Below are positions 52,874 through 61,249 of a stretch of DNA of 64,000 bases, one piece after another; positions within the stretch are counted from its first letter, which is position 1, and each line of letters starts with the position of its first letter. Origin of the DNA: Phytohabitans suffuscus (lineage in GTDB: Bacteria; Actinomycetota; Actinomycetes; Mycobacteriales; Micromonosporaceae); NCBI RefSeq assembly GCF_011764565.1, contig NZ_AP022871.1, positions 5,890,320 to 5,954,319 on the forward strand, read 5' to 3'. The position numbers were made by a program, and so were the translations under genes. The notes beneath the pieces were generated by a model. That model ran no database searches. It was not told the DNA's origin and saw nothing but the letters and a program-made list of their open reading frames with translations.

Positions 52874-53381
52874 TGGAGTTGCGCACCGCTCGCCCACCTT
52901 GCGGGCTCCGAGTCTGTCCACGGTGGCCTGCGCGACAGGTCGATTTGTCCGCTCGCCGCGAGGCCCGAGGGACCGGTTCCGGCGGATCGCGCACTGCCGG
53001 GCCGCTCATCTCGCACGGCCGTCCGGCCACCGCGTCCTCGACGGAGAACGCCACGATGGCCGCCGCCAACGCGGTCGACGGCAACGCCGCCACCCGCTGG
53101 TGGAAGGCGGTTGCCCTTGTGGGGGCGGTTGGCGTCCCCGATCAGCTGGCTAGGGGACAACCGGACCAGGAGATCTCCGCGACCACCACGGACGCCGCGC
53201 CATCCGCCCAACCCTGACCACGAAAGCTCCCGCCCGAGCGGCTCGCGATCGCGACCGTGGCACGATCCGCCGGAACCGATCCCGGACCCGCGGCGGGCGC
53301 ACGAACGGCGGGAAGGGTTGCGACCGCGGAGGGTGAGGCCGCGGGAGCAGCGGTCTGGACCACGGCGGACGTCGCGGTAGC
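52874..53381. other. Repeat and debris region right of the IS701 element
   Basis: Holds a B-type left flank without its hairpin (TCTGTCCACGGTGGCCTGCG ... GACCGGTTCCGGCGGATCG, 52912-52989), an F5/8C-domain fragment (53011), a block GATCTCCGCGACCACCACGG (53171) that recurs at 62107, and repeat C3. No intact gene. Confidence 0.65.
53011..53105 (+). pseudogene. Fragment of an F5/8 type C (CBM32-like) domain gene
   Basis: One frame reads GRPATASSTENATMAAANAVDGNAATRWW, the typical first strand and loop of discoidin/CBM32 domains in secreted glycosidases. The homology is cut sharply on both sides by repeat sequence (GGCGGATCG on the left, GTTGCCCTTGTGGGGGC on the right). Only about 30 codons remain. 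Confidence 0.6.
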
Positions 53382-53383
53382 TC
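53329..53383 (+). repeat. Family C repeat, copy C3
   Basis: GAGGGTGAGGCCGCGGGAGC ... ACGTCGCGGTAGCTC. On the minus strand its outer end reads TGAGCTACCGCGACG, and that TGA (53382-53384) is the stop of the SDR remnant. Confidence 0.75.
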
Positions 53384-53608
53384 AGATCTGTTGTCTTGGC
53401 ACGATGTTGTCGCCGTTCGCGCTCCCCTGGACGAGGTCGACGTAGGTCTGCGCGACCCGCGCCGCCGGTGTGCCGGTGGCGGGATCCATGCCGGGGAGGG
53501 CGAGTGTCTCGCTGGTCCAGCCTGGACTGACCAGGTCGAGCTGGATGCCGAGGGCGCGGACGACCGCCGGCCCAGCAGGCGGGTGCCACCGATGACCGCG
53601 ATCCTCAT
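53382..53608 (-). pseudogene. SDR/NAD-binding reductase remnant with internal deletion
   Basis: The start reads MRIAVIGGTRLLG, a Rossmann beta-alpha motif. After a frameshift it continues AVVRALGIQLDLVSPGWTSETLALPGMDP...TYVDLVQGSANG, which is the C-terminal third of a short-chain dehydrogenase (VSPGW after the catalytic helix). The middle, including the catalytic Tyr-Lys, is missing. The end runs directly into repeat C3, which gives the stop codon. Confidence 0.65.
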
Positions 53609-53764
53609 GTATCCGATCATGCCGCACGGATCCTGGCGGGGCTCACCCTCGTATTGATAGCCTCCAGGTCCAGGCGTGACGCGTGGCACCCGTCGGAGCG
53701 CCTGCCACCTGTACACGGCCCGGTGTCGGCGGCGCTGGGACATGACCTTCACCTGAGGTGAGTC

Positions 53765-55438
53765 GTGTCTGTCCTGCCCTCGCACCGCCGCCTGGTCGCG
53801 TTCGGCCTCGCCGGTGCCCTGACCGTCCCCATCGGCCTCACCGCTCCCGCGGCCGCCGGTGGCCACCGTCCCCGCCCTTCCACCGCGACCGGTGCCGGCG
53901 TCGCTGACCCGGCGGTCAGCGGCCCGGTGGCCGACACGTCGGCGGTGGGCGATCCCGCTCACGGCTACCCGTTCCTCGCCACCGACGTCGACCTGGCCGC
54001 CGCGGGGTACGTGGAGCGGGAGTACCTCATCTCCGGCACCGCCACCCGCTACGCGACCAGCGGCACCGGCACGGCGACCGTGACCAGCGCCGGCCACCCG
54101 TACAGCACGCGGATCGTGGTGCGCCGCCCGGCGTCGGCGAAGAAGTTCAACGGCGTGGTCGTCGCCGAGTGGTACAACGTCAGCAACCAGTGGGACCAGG
54201 AGGTCGACTGGTTCCAGTCGCACGAGCACCTGATCCAGGAGGGGTACGCGTGGGTGGGCGTCTCCGCCCAGCGTGCCGGCCTGCACTCGGCCACCGGGCT
54301 CAAGGCGTGGAGCCCGGCCCGGTACGGCGCGCTCGACCTCACCGCCGGCGGCACGATCCTCGACGACACGCTCTCGTACGACGTCTTCAGCCAGGCCGTG
54401 AAGGCGGTGCGGCGGCCCGCGGGCGTCGACCCGCTGGGCACGCTGCCGCCGCCGAGCTACGTCATCGCGACCGGCCACTCGCAGTCGGCCGGGCGCCTGG
54501 CCAACTACTACAACGGCATTCAACCACTGTCCAATGTGCTCGACGCGGTCGTGCTGCACGGCGGCGGTGGCGTGCTCCGCACCGACCTGTCCACGCCGGT
54601 GTTCCGCATCAACTCCGAGGGTGACGTCGCCACCGGCATCCTCCCCGCGGCGGCCCGCGCGTAGGCCGACTCGCCGGTGCTGCGGGCGTGGGAGGTGGCC
54701 GGCGCGTCGCACGGCGACTGGAAGCTCATCACCGACTACGGGCCGCTGCGCAAGCGGGACATCGGCACGTACCCGGGCGGGTACCCCGGCGAGCCGCAGA
54801 CGTGCACGCTGCCGTCGCTGTCGCGGGTGCCGCAGCACATGGCGCAGAACGCCGTGTACGACCACACGGTCGACTGGGTCGCGTACGGCAAGCAGCCGCC
54901 GGCCGCCCCGAGGATCCAGACGACCGACGGGGTGATCGCGCGGGACAGCCTGGGCCTCGCGCTCGGCGGTATCCGGCTGGCGCAGCACGAGGCGGCGCTG
55001 CGGGTCAACAGCGGCACCAACACCGGCCCCGGCTTCTGCTTTCTCGACGGCAGCTCGCTGCCGCTGACCGACGCCCAGCTCGCCGCGCTCCACCCGCACG
55101 TCGGCTCCTATGTGGACAAGTCGGTGGCGGCGACCCGGGCCGCGGTGCGGGCCGGCTACGTGCCCCGGGACGTGACCCGCGACCCGGCCTGGTACTCGGA
55201 CATCCGCGAGCTGGTGGGAGAGTACGCCGCGGCCGGCCGCATCCCCGCCCGCACCGCCGCCGACCTGGAGCGCCTCCTGCTGCGCGCGGAGCGGCACGGC
55301 GTGGCCGGCAACGACGGGGCGGCGGCGGTACACCTGCTGCTCGTCGTGGCCGCGTCCTACAAGGACATCCGCGGCGACCGGGCCGCGCGGGACGCGGTGC
55401 TGAGGCCGGCTCTGGCGCTGCTCAAGCTCATCGATTGA
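53765..55438 (+). pseudogene. Secreted alpha/beta-hydrolase-domain protein with in-frame TAG
   Basis: Without the TAG at 54662-54664 this is one 557-residue protein in a single frame. Signal peptide at the N-terminus (RLVAFGLAGALTVPIGLTAPAAAGG). The nucleophile elbow is VIATGHSQSAGRLANYYN (Ser); the length and C-terminal region (SYVDKSVAATRAAVRAGYVPRDVTRD) fit the large alpha/beta-hydrolase-domain (Abhydrolase_10-like) family. The stop replaces a residue in ILPAAARA-stop-ADSPVLRAWEVAG; a GAG or CAG codon would restore it by one substitution. Ribosome site GAGGTGA before the GTG. It probably makes only a truncated product. Confidence 0.8.
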
Positions 55439-55471
55439 CATGAGCCTCCACTTCGCGTAGCGTCCGCCTTC

Positions 55472-55485
55472 GGAAAGCGCTTTCC
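55472..55485. promoter_or_regulatory. LacI-type operator palindrome
   Basis: GGAAAGCGCTTTCC, a perfect 14-bp palindrome, 69 bases upstream of the pectinesterase start. The AAAGCGCTTT core is typical of LacI-family sites for glycan genes. Confidence 0.6.
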
Positions 55486-55553
55486 TGCTTTCTGTGCCGC
55501 GCTGGCCCGACTGACTCCGGGGAGGTCGGGCCAGTTCGCTCCGGCGGAGGACG

Positions 55554-56427
55554 GTGACGCTCATGACCGGGCAACCCTCTTGGTCCACCGTCTTCCGCCG
55601 GACACGCCTCGCCCTCGCCGCCCTGGCCGGACTCCCGCTCGCGGCGACGGTCGCGCTCGGCGGCGCCGCGGCCGCGTGCCCGGGGCACACCGTGGTCGTC
55701 GCGCGGGACGGCAGCGGCGACTACACGACGGTCCAGGCCGCGGTGGACGCGGTGCCGGCCGGCAACACGAAGCGGCACACCATCCGCATCAGGCCCGGCA
55801 CCTACCGCGAGCTGGTCACCGTGCCGGCCACCAAGCCCCTCGTGTCCTTTGTGGGCACCACCGGCGACAACGTCAGGTTCCTCGGCAACCAGGACACCCT
55901 CCAGCCCAGCAGCCCGAACGCCGCGACCGTCAGCCGCGCCTACTACCGCGACTGCTACATCGAGGGCGACGTCGACTTCGTCTTCGGGCGCGGCACCGCG
56001 GTCTTCGACCGCTGCGAGATCCGCTCGCTCGACCGCGGCTCCACCACCGACAACGGGTACGTCACGGCCGCGTCCACCACGATCACCAACCCGTACGGCT
56101 ACCTCTTCACCCACTGCCGCCTCACCGCCGCCCCGGCGTCGCGCCGCGGAGCGTCCACCTTGGACGCCCGTGGCACCCGAGCGGCGCCCTGGACGCGATA
56201 GCCCAGATCCTCTACCGCGACACGCTGATGGGCCCGCACATCAAGGACGCCCCTGGACCGACATGTCCGGCTTCTCGTGGCGCGAGGCCCGCTTCTCCGA
56301 ACACCGCAACAGCGGCCCCGGCGCGACCGTCACCCCCGACCGCCCCCAGCTCCCACCCGCCTCCGCCCGCGACCACACCGCCGCGGACTACCTCGCGGGC
56401 CCGGACGGCTGGCGCCCGACGCGCTAG
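55554..56427 (+). pseudogene. Secreted pectinesterase, decayed
   Basis: Start (GTG after GGAGG), signal peptide (RLALAALAGLPLAATVALGG) and the first beta-helix strands (VVVARDGSGDYTTVQAAVDAVPAG) are normal for a family CE8 enzyme that de-esterifies pectin. The sequence then jumps from VGTTGDNV directly to RFLGNQDTLQ, skipping about 50 residues seen in homologues. The catalytic segment YIEGDVDFVFGRGTAVFDRCEI is kept. Two frameshifts follow: near 56150-56165 (frame change into LGRPWHPSGALDAIAQ) and near 56250 (change into WTDMSGFSWREARF). The end, DYLAGPDGWRP, is as in intact enzymes. Confidence 0.85.
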
Positions 56428-56430
56428 ATT

Positions 56431-56535
56431 GCCCCGGTCCGCCTCACCCGCGGACCGCACGCTCCCGCGGGCACCGCTCCGGCCGGCGGCTCGCAGCGCT
56501 CGCCGAGACCCCCGACCTCCGCTGCCAGGTCCGCG
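56431..56535 (-). repeat. Family A 3'-end repeat, copy A5
   Basis: GCCCCGGTCCGCCTCACCCG ... CCTCCGCTGCCAGGTCCGCG, three bases after the last stop of the pectinesterase remnant, orientation as in A3 and A4. Confidence 0.75.
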
Positions 56536-56909
56536 TCCACCAGGGCCCGTTGCGCCGTCAGGTCCGTCCTCATTGGATCCCTGAGGTCGACCGTTGCTGC
56601 CCTTTCTAGGGGTCCACGTCCACGGTCGTCCGTGCCCGTTACCCGCCCGCGCCTCGCGCCACGGATCGGGGTAGGAACCTGCCCCGGAGGGGCGCGATCC
56701 ACCGGACCGCTCGCCACTCTCTACGGCGAGCGGACGAACCAGCGGCAGGCATCGTCAGCGGAGGCCACTGTGGACAGATCCGCCCCTGACCCCGGAAAGC
56801 CCCCAGCTCTGCTTTCCTGGAGTCCGCACAGCTGTCGTCGATCATGCTGGCCGCGAAGAGGGCGCTCTCAGACCCTTGATCAACGGCCCGTGTCGGGGGT
56901 GGCAACACT

Positions 56910-56956
56910 GATCGTGGACCTCAGCTGCCCTTGTGGGGGTGTCCAGGTCCACGATC
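56910..56956 (+). repeat. Family B hairpin repeat, copy B8 (GTGGAC type)
   Basis: GATCGTGGACCTCAGCTGCC ... CAGGTCCACGATC, preceded by GGGGTGGCAACACT. Confidence 0.7.
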
Positions 56957-57035
56957 ACCCCTGGCGACGAGAACAAAACGGATGAATTCGGTGGCGAAGC
57001 GACGCTGTCCTTCGCCCGCACGGCTCGCGGTCGCG

Positions 57036-57083
57036 GATCGTGGTATGAAACTGCCCCCAGAGGGGCGGATCCGTACCACGATC
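57036..57083 (+). repeat. Family B hairpin repeat, copy B9
   Basis: GATCGTGGTATGAAACTGCC ... CGTACCACGATC; appears identical by eye to B12 at 60796. Confidence 0.8.
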
Positions 57084-57297
57084 CGCCGGAACCGGCCCTC
57101 AGCCTCCACGACGGGTGGACAAATCGGGCCGAAAGCGCCGTGTGCGGAGGCCGCCGTTGACGGACCGCACTCTGACCCCGAAACTCCATAGATCTCTCCG
57201 GGGCCAGGGTGCGAGTCTGTCCACAGTGGCCTATGCGAGCGGTTGCTTTCGGCCGATTTGCAGGCCTGTCGCTGGACCCGAGGCATCGGCCCCGGCT

Positions 57298-57343
57298 GAT
57301 CCTGGACGCGAGCCGCCCAAAGGGGCAACCGGCGTCCACGATC
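57298..57343 (+). repeat. Family B hairpin repeat, copy B10 (left arm changed)
   Basis: GATCCTGGACGCGAGCCGCC ... GGCGTCCACGATC, preceded by the flank GATTTGCAGGCCTGTCGC, as at B2. Confidence 0.7.
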
Positions 57344-57635
57344 CGTACACCAATGCGGACAGACCGGACCCCGACCCACCGACGATCTCCGCGAACACCC
57401 ACGGGACGCCGCACCCATCTACTCAAACCCGGAGCACAAAAGTCCCAACAACCCCAACCCTCGACCAAGGGCCGTATCGAGGGAGGCGATACGACGGGCC
57501 ATCCCGAGCCCAGGTCACCTACCAGGCACCCCGACGCGGCGGCAGGACACCCCTCTTCCCCACCAGGAAGCACCCCGTGTCCGATATCCGCAACGAGGTG
57601 TTACCTACGGGCGCCGCGACACCCCACCCGACCAG

Positions 57636-57732
57636 CGCGGACCTGGCAGCGGAGGTCGGGGAAGCCGGCGAGCGCCAGCGAGCCGCCGACCGTGGCGGTG
57701 CCCGCGGAAGCATGCGATCCGCGTGGAGACCA
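57636..57732 (+). repeat. Family A 3'-end repeat, copy A6
   Basis: GCGGACCTGGCAGCGGAGGT ... GCGGAAGCATGCGATCCGCG, 28 bases beyond the 3' end of the minus-strand F420-reductase remnant; same orientation relative to the gene. Confidence 0.75.
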
Positions 57733-57759
57733 CTGTGGACAGGGGCGGCGACCGCCGCG

Positions 57760-58170
57760 CTATCGGCGGGCGGAGGCGAGGCCGTCGCGCACGCCCGCGG
57801 CGTCCCGGTCGGTCGTGTACACGGGTGAGCCGGGCTGCTGCCGCCAGCTGTCGTCGAGGCCGCCCGCGTCGATCGGGTCGAAGCCGAGCTCCTCGACGAG
57901 GCCCATCACGGTCAGCTTCGCGTCCGGGTCGTCGGCGGCGACCGGGAGGGCGATGCGGGCCGGGTCTCCGGCGGGGAGGCCGCCGGCCAGCAGGTGGCCC
58001 GCCTGGATCGTGTTGAACGCCTTCACCACCCGCGCGCCCGGCAGCTGCTCGGCGGTCCAGCGGCTGGACGTCATCGAGCCGTCGTCGAGCGGGCCGATGT
58101 GGCCGTCGCGCTGTGGGTAGTAGTTGTCGGCGTCGACGTTGAGCGAGACGGCCGAGGAGGTGATCTTCAT
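57760..58170 (-). pseudogene. NADPH:F420 reductase-like protein lacking most of its Rossmann domain
   Basis: 136 residues. From VDADNYYPQRDGHIGPLDDG onward it matches the C-terminal half of NADPH-dependent F420 reductases (EQLPGARVVKAFNTIQAGHL ... LVEELGFDPIDAGGLDDSWRQQPGSPVYTTD). Only MKI plus about ten residues remain before this, where homologues have about 90 residues including the GxGxxG motif. The promoter looks intact: TATAAT lies about ten bases before the ATG. So the gene may be expressed as a truncated, probably inactive product. Confidence 0.7.
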
Positions 58171-58203
58171 GTCGAATATTATACGCCGTACAGAGATAGC
58201 CCG

Positions 58204-59217
58204 TCAGGCGCCGCGCAGCGCGGGGCGGGCGGCTTCCAGGCTCTCGGCGCAGTCGACGATCGTGGCGGCGGCCGGGCGGGGGCTGAAGCCGAGCAGGCGC
58301 TGGGCCTTGGCACTGCTGAACGTCAGCTGCCGCCCCAGCAGCGGGGTCAGCGCGCGCAGCTCCGGCACGAAGCGGGCGAGCAGCCGCACCGCCGCGTCCG
58401 GTACCCCTCGCGTGGGGACCTTGGCCGCGCGGTCGCCGAGGTGCTCGCGGAGGGTGCGTGCGATGTCGGCCAGCCACATGAAGTCGCCGCCGGCGACGAG
58501 GCGCTCGCCGGCCGCCTCGGGGGCGGTCATCGCGCGGATGTGGAGGTCGGCGAGGTCGCGCACGTCGACGACGGTGAAGCCGAAGCGGGGCAGGAGCGGC
58601 GGGCGCCCGGCCAGCAGGCGGCCCACGACGTCGACCGAGCCGGCGTTGCCCGTGGACAGCACCGGGCCGAAGACGGCGACCGGCAGGATCGTGGTGAGCG
58701 TGGTGCCGCCGGACCGCGTGGCCATGTAGTCCCAGGCGGCGCGTTCGGCGAGGAGCTTGGAGCGGCGGTACGGGGTCAGGGCGCGGTCGGTCGGGTCGGT
58801 CCACACCGTCTCGTCGCTCACCGCGCGCCCGTCGGACGGCGTCGCCGCGGCCGTGGACGAGGTCATGACCACCCGCTTCACGCCCGCGCGGGTGGCCGCG
58901 TGCAGCACCCGCAGCGCGCCGTCACGGGCCGGGCCGACCAGTGTCTCGTCGGTGCCGTGCCCGTCGCCGCCGAGCGGGGAGGCCACGTGCAGCACGTAGT
59001 CGCAGCCGGCGACCGCGGCGTCCCAGTCCTCGTGGCGGGTGAGGTCGGCCACCGCGAAGGAGAGGCCCTCGCGACCGCCCGCCGCCTCGCGGACGGCGTC
59101 CTCCCTGGCCCGGTCGCGGATCGTCGCGCGCACCGCGTAGCCGCGGTCCAGCAGCTCCGCGACGCACCACCCCGCCACGAACCCGGTCCCGCCCGTGACC
59201 AGCACAGTCTCAGTCAT
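58204..59217 (-). CDS. NAD-dependent epimerase/aldehyde reductase (extended SDR)
   Basis: 337-residue cytoplasmic oxidoreductase. The cofactor motif VLVTGGTGFVAGWCVAEL is at about residues 5-22, the core aspartate in VADLTRHEDWDAAVAGCDYVLHVASPLG, and the active-site Ser-Tyr-Lys is seen in MTSSTAAA and TPYRRSKLLAE. It resembles dihydroflavonol-4-reductase-like aldehyde reductases. The ATG at 59217 follows GAGGTGTGAG. It is divergent from tetR with an operator between, so it is probably repressed by TetR. Confidence 0.9.
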   Translation of the reverse strand: MTETVLVTGGTGFVAGWCVAELLDRGYAVRATIRDRAREDAVREAAGGREGLSFAVADLTRHEDWDAAVAGCDYVLHVASPLGGDGHGTDETLVGPARDGALRVLHAATRAGVKRVVMTSSTAAATPSDGRAVSDETVWTDPTDRALTPYRRSKLLAERAAWDYMATRSGGTTLTTILPVAVFGPVLSTGNAGSVDVVGRLLAGRPPLLPRFGFTVVDVRDLADLHIRAMTAPEAAGERLVAGGDFMWLADIARTLREHLGDRAAKVPTRGVPDAAVRLLARFVPELRALTPLLGRQLTFSSAKAQRLLGFSPRPAAATIVDCAESLEAARPALRGA

Positions 59218-59273
59218 CTCACACCTCGCCCAGCTAGGTATACAGCTGTAGACTAGCGCCCGTACGACAGTAT

Positions 59274-59289
59274 GTCTACGAGCGTAGAC
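59274..59289. promoter_or_regulatory. Probable TetR operator
   Basis: GTCTACG and CGTAGAC around an AG spacer form a perfect 16-bp palindrome 13 bases before the tetR start. CTGTAGAC (about 59246-59253) is a second half-site and TACAGCTGTA (59240-59249) a second small palindrome, near the reductase promoter. Confidence 0.7.
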
Positions 59290-59302
59290 TTGGAGGGCGG
59301 GG

Positions 59303-59884
59303 ATGGCGGAAGGGCGCAGACGGGACGCGGCTGCCACACGTTCGGCGATCCTGGCCTCGGCGCGGCGGTCTTTCGCGCGCAGCGGCTACGACGGCGCGGG
59401 CGTGCGGGAGATCGCCGAGGGCGCGGGCGTCACGGCGATGATGGTCAACCGCTACTTCGGCTCCAAGGAGCGGCTCCTCGCCGCCGTGGTCGCCGACATC
59501 ATGGCCGAGCCCAGCATCCTCACCGCGGCCAACCTGGAGGCCCCCGACTTCGCCGCCCGCATGGCCGCGATCCTCGTCGACATCACCAGGGCCGGCACGA
59601 CGCCGCTGGACGGCTTCCTCATCATGCTCCACTCGGCCTCCAGCGAGCGCGCCGCCGAGATCGGGCGCGAACAGATCGAGGCCCACTACCACCGCACCCT
59701 CACCGCCGCCCTGGACGGCGACCTGTCCGCCGAACGCGCCGGCCTGCTCCTGGCGATCGTGGCCGGCGTCCAGGTCATGCGCCAGATGATCGGCCTGCCC
59801 GCGCTGGCCCACGCCGACCCCGACGTGCTGCGCGAGCTCCTCGAGCCGATCTTCGAGCAACTTCTGAAACCAAAGGACAGCTGA
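59303..59884 (+). CDS. TetR-family transcriptional regulator
   Basis: 193 residues. The helix-turn-helix lies at about residues 11-57 (TRSAILASARRSFARSGYDGAGVREIAEGAGVTAMMVNRYFGSKERLL). The ligand domain is helical (MLHSASSERAAEIGREQIEAHYHRTL). Ribosome site GGAGGG before the ATG. It is divergent from the SDR reductase, with which it probably forms a ligand-induced pair. Its TGA stop lies at the first bases of repeat C5. Confidence 0.93.
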   Translation: MAEGRRRDAAATRSAILASARRSFARSGYDGAGVREIAEGAGVTAMMVNRYFGSKERLLAAVVADIMAEPSILTAANLEAPDFAARMAAILVDITRAGTTPLDGFLIMLHSASSERAAEIGREQIEAHYHRTLTAALDGDLSAERAGLLLAIVAGVQVMRQMIGLPALAHADPDVLRELLEPIFEQLLKPKDS

Positions 59885-59937
59885 GCTACCGCGACGCCCG
59901 TCGCGGTCCAGACCGTCGCTCCCGCGGCCTCACCCTC
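59883..59937 (-). repeat. Family C repeat, copy C5
   Basis: GAGCTACCGCGACGCCCGTC ... GCGGCCTCACCCTC, beginning inside the TGA stop of tetR. The junction TGAGCTACCGCGACG is the same as at the SDR remnant (53384 on the minus strand). Confidence 0.75.
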
Positions 59938-60428
59938 CGCGATCCACCACCTCAACCCCCGCCCGCCGCCCGCCCGCCGCCTGCGACGCCACCCCCGATC
60001 GCCCTCAGGAGACCTCGCGGGGGTCAGGGTCGTGGTCTGTCCACAGTGACCTGTGCGGCCGGGCCGCCTCTTGCCGATTCGTCCGCTCGCCGCACGGCCC
60101 GCGGGGATCGGCTGCGCCCGATCGTGGACGCGCGCCACCCTTTTGGGGGCAGCTATATAGAGCTTTCGGGGTTGGGGTTTTGGCCCGCCCGGATTCGGAT
60201 CCCTTGATCGGCGACAGCGCGGACCGTCCGTGGCGAATCGTTGCCCCTGGAGGACTCTGCTGGCCAATTGAGGCAGGCCCGTGACCTGCCTCAATGTCCG
60301 TCTGGTGGTCGTTACCCGCTGATTCCGGGTGAACGGTCACCGCGCCGCCCGCCCGCCTTTTTCCGTGGTCGAGGCTCTGGGATCGGTCCGAGGTGTGGAT
60401 CGTGGTAGCTGGCTGTTGTTGTAGGTGC

Positions 60429-60659
60429 TCTTCAGTCTCAAGACATGTGTCACCCCTGTGACCTCGGGTTTTCTTGTCGGTGAAGGATTTTGACGCCCTG
60501 AGGTCGGCGTCGCGCCTATGGCCGCAAGTGCCTTGGTAGCCTCGCGATCGGCCGTCGAGGCGTGTGCTGCTTGCGTTGGCTTCTGCTTGACTAGGCATAG
60601 CCATTGAGCTATTTGATCATGTGACACATGCCTGGGACAGGACATGTTGTTGTAGGTGC
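60429..60659. mobile_element. 231-bp MITE-like insertion
   Basis: The 15-mer TGTTGTTGTAGGTGC occurs at 60414-60428 and again at 60645-60659. In L1 and L2 the corresponding place has one related copy only. Just inside are imperfect inverted ends with the exact core CATGTGTCAC (60444-60453) and GTGACACATG (60621-60630). The interior is AT-richer than its surroundings and has no ORF that fills it. It looks like an internally deleted IS. Confidence 0.7.
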
Positions 60660-60795
60660 GGCTGTGTACCACGATCTGTCCGGAGTCAGCCGTCGTCGAT
60701 GTCGATCAAGGCCCTGTGGGCTCCGATCGTGGGACGGGTTCGGCCCGGTGTCGCCGGTCACCGTCAGATCCGCGACCGTCAGCACGGTCCCAGCA

Positions 60796-60843
60796 GATCG
60801 TGGTATGAAACTGCCCCCAGAGGGGCGGATCCGTACCACGATC
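60796..60843 (+). repeat. Family B hairpin repeat, copy B12
   Basis: GATCGTGGTATGAAACTGCC ... CGTACCACGATC inside L3; same orientation as B6 and B9. Confidence 0.8.
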
Positions 60844-61249
60844 TACCGAAAGTCTGTGCGGGTGGACCATGAGCCCTGGTTTCGGACCCCGCGCCCAGTG
60901 GACAGATCGTCAGAAAGCGGCCAGCCGCACAGGCCATTGTGGACAGATCCTGAGTCTGAGGGCTCCTTGGAGAGACACGGACGGCGCGATCCGGCGGCCG
61001 GAGACGCGTGTATCAGCGATTCTCCCGGCCGCGTTTCCACAGGTCACGGCAATCCTCGAATTCGCCAGCAGAGTCCTGGAGGGGCAGTTACTCGCCATGG
61101 ACGCTGCGCGACACGATCCACTCGCGTCGATCAAGGAGACACCCCCGTGACAGCGGGATGATCCGAGCCTTCGCGGGACGAACGATCCGTCGCGGACGGA
61201 CCTGGATGACCTCCCCGGGGGCCGGCTCATTGTGATCGTGGAGACCGCG

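Larger units (their letters stand above)
56428..57759. other. Non-coding gap filled with repeats
   Basis: About 1.3 kb with A5, B8, B9, B10, A6 and a weak B-like half element at about 56658-56702. Three CTGTCCACA-type 9-mers lie at 56769, 57217 and 57734. No supported gene. Confidence 0.65.
60320..61090 (+). repeat. Long composite non-coding repeat, copy L3 (interrupted)
   Basis: From GATTCCGGGTGAACGGTCAC to CAGCAGAGTCCTGGAGGGGC. Without the insertion it is about 540 bp and follows L2 almost base for base. Carries B11 (60398-60676, split), B12 (60796-60843) and TGTGGACAG at 60938. Confidence 0.85.

Noticed and set aside
60628..61161. 177-codon open frame across L3
   Set aside because: The matching part of L2 has in-frame stops and the frame is translated repeat DNA; not a gene.
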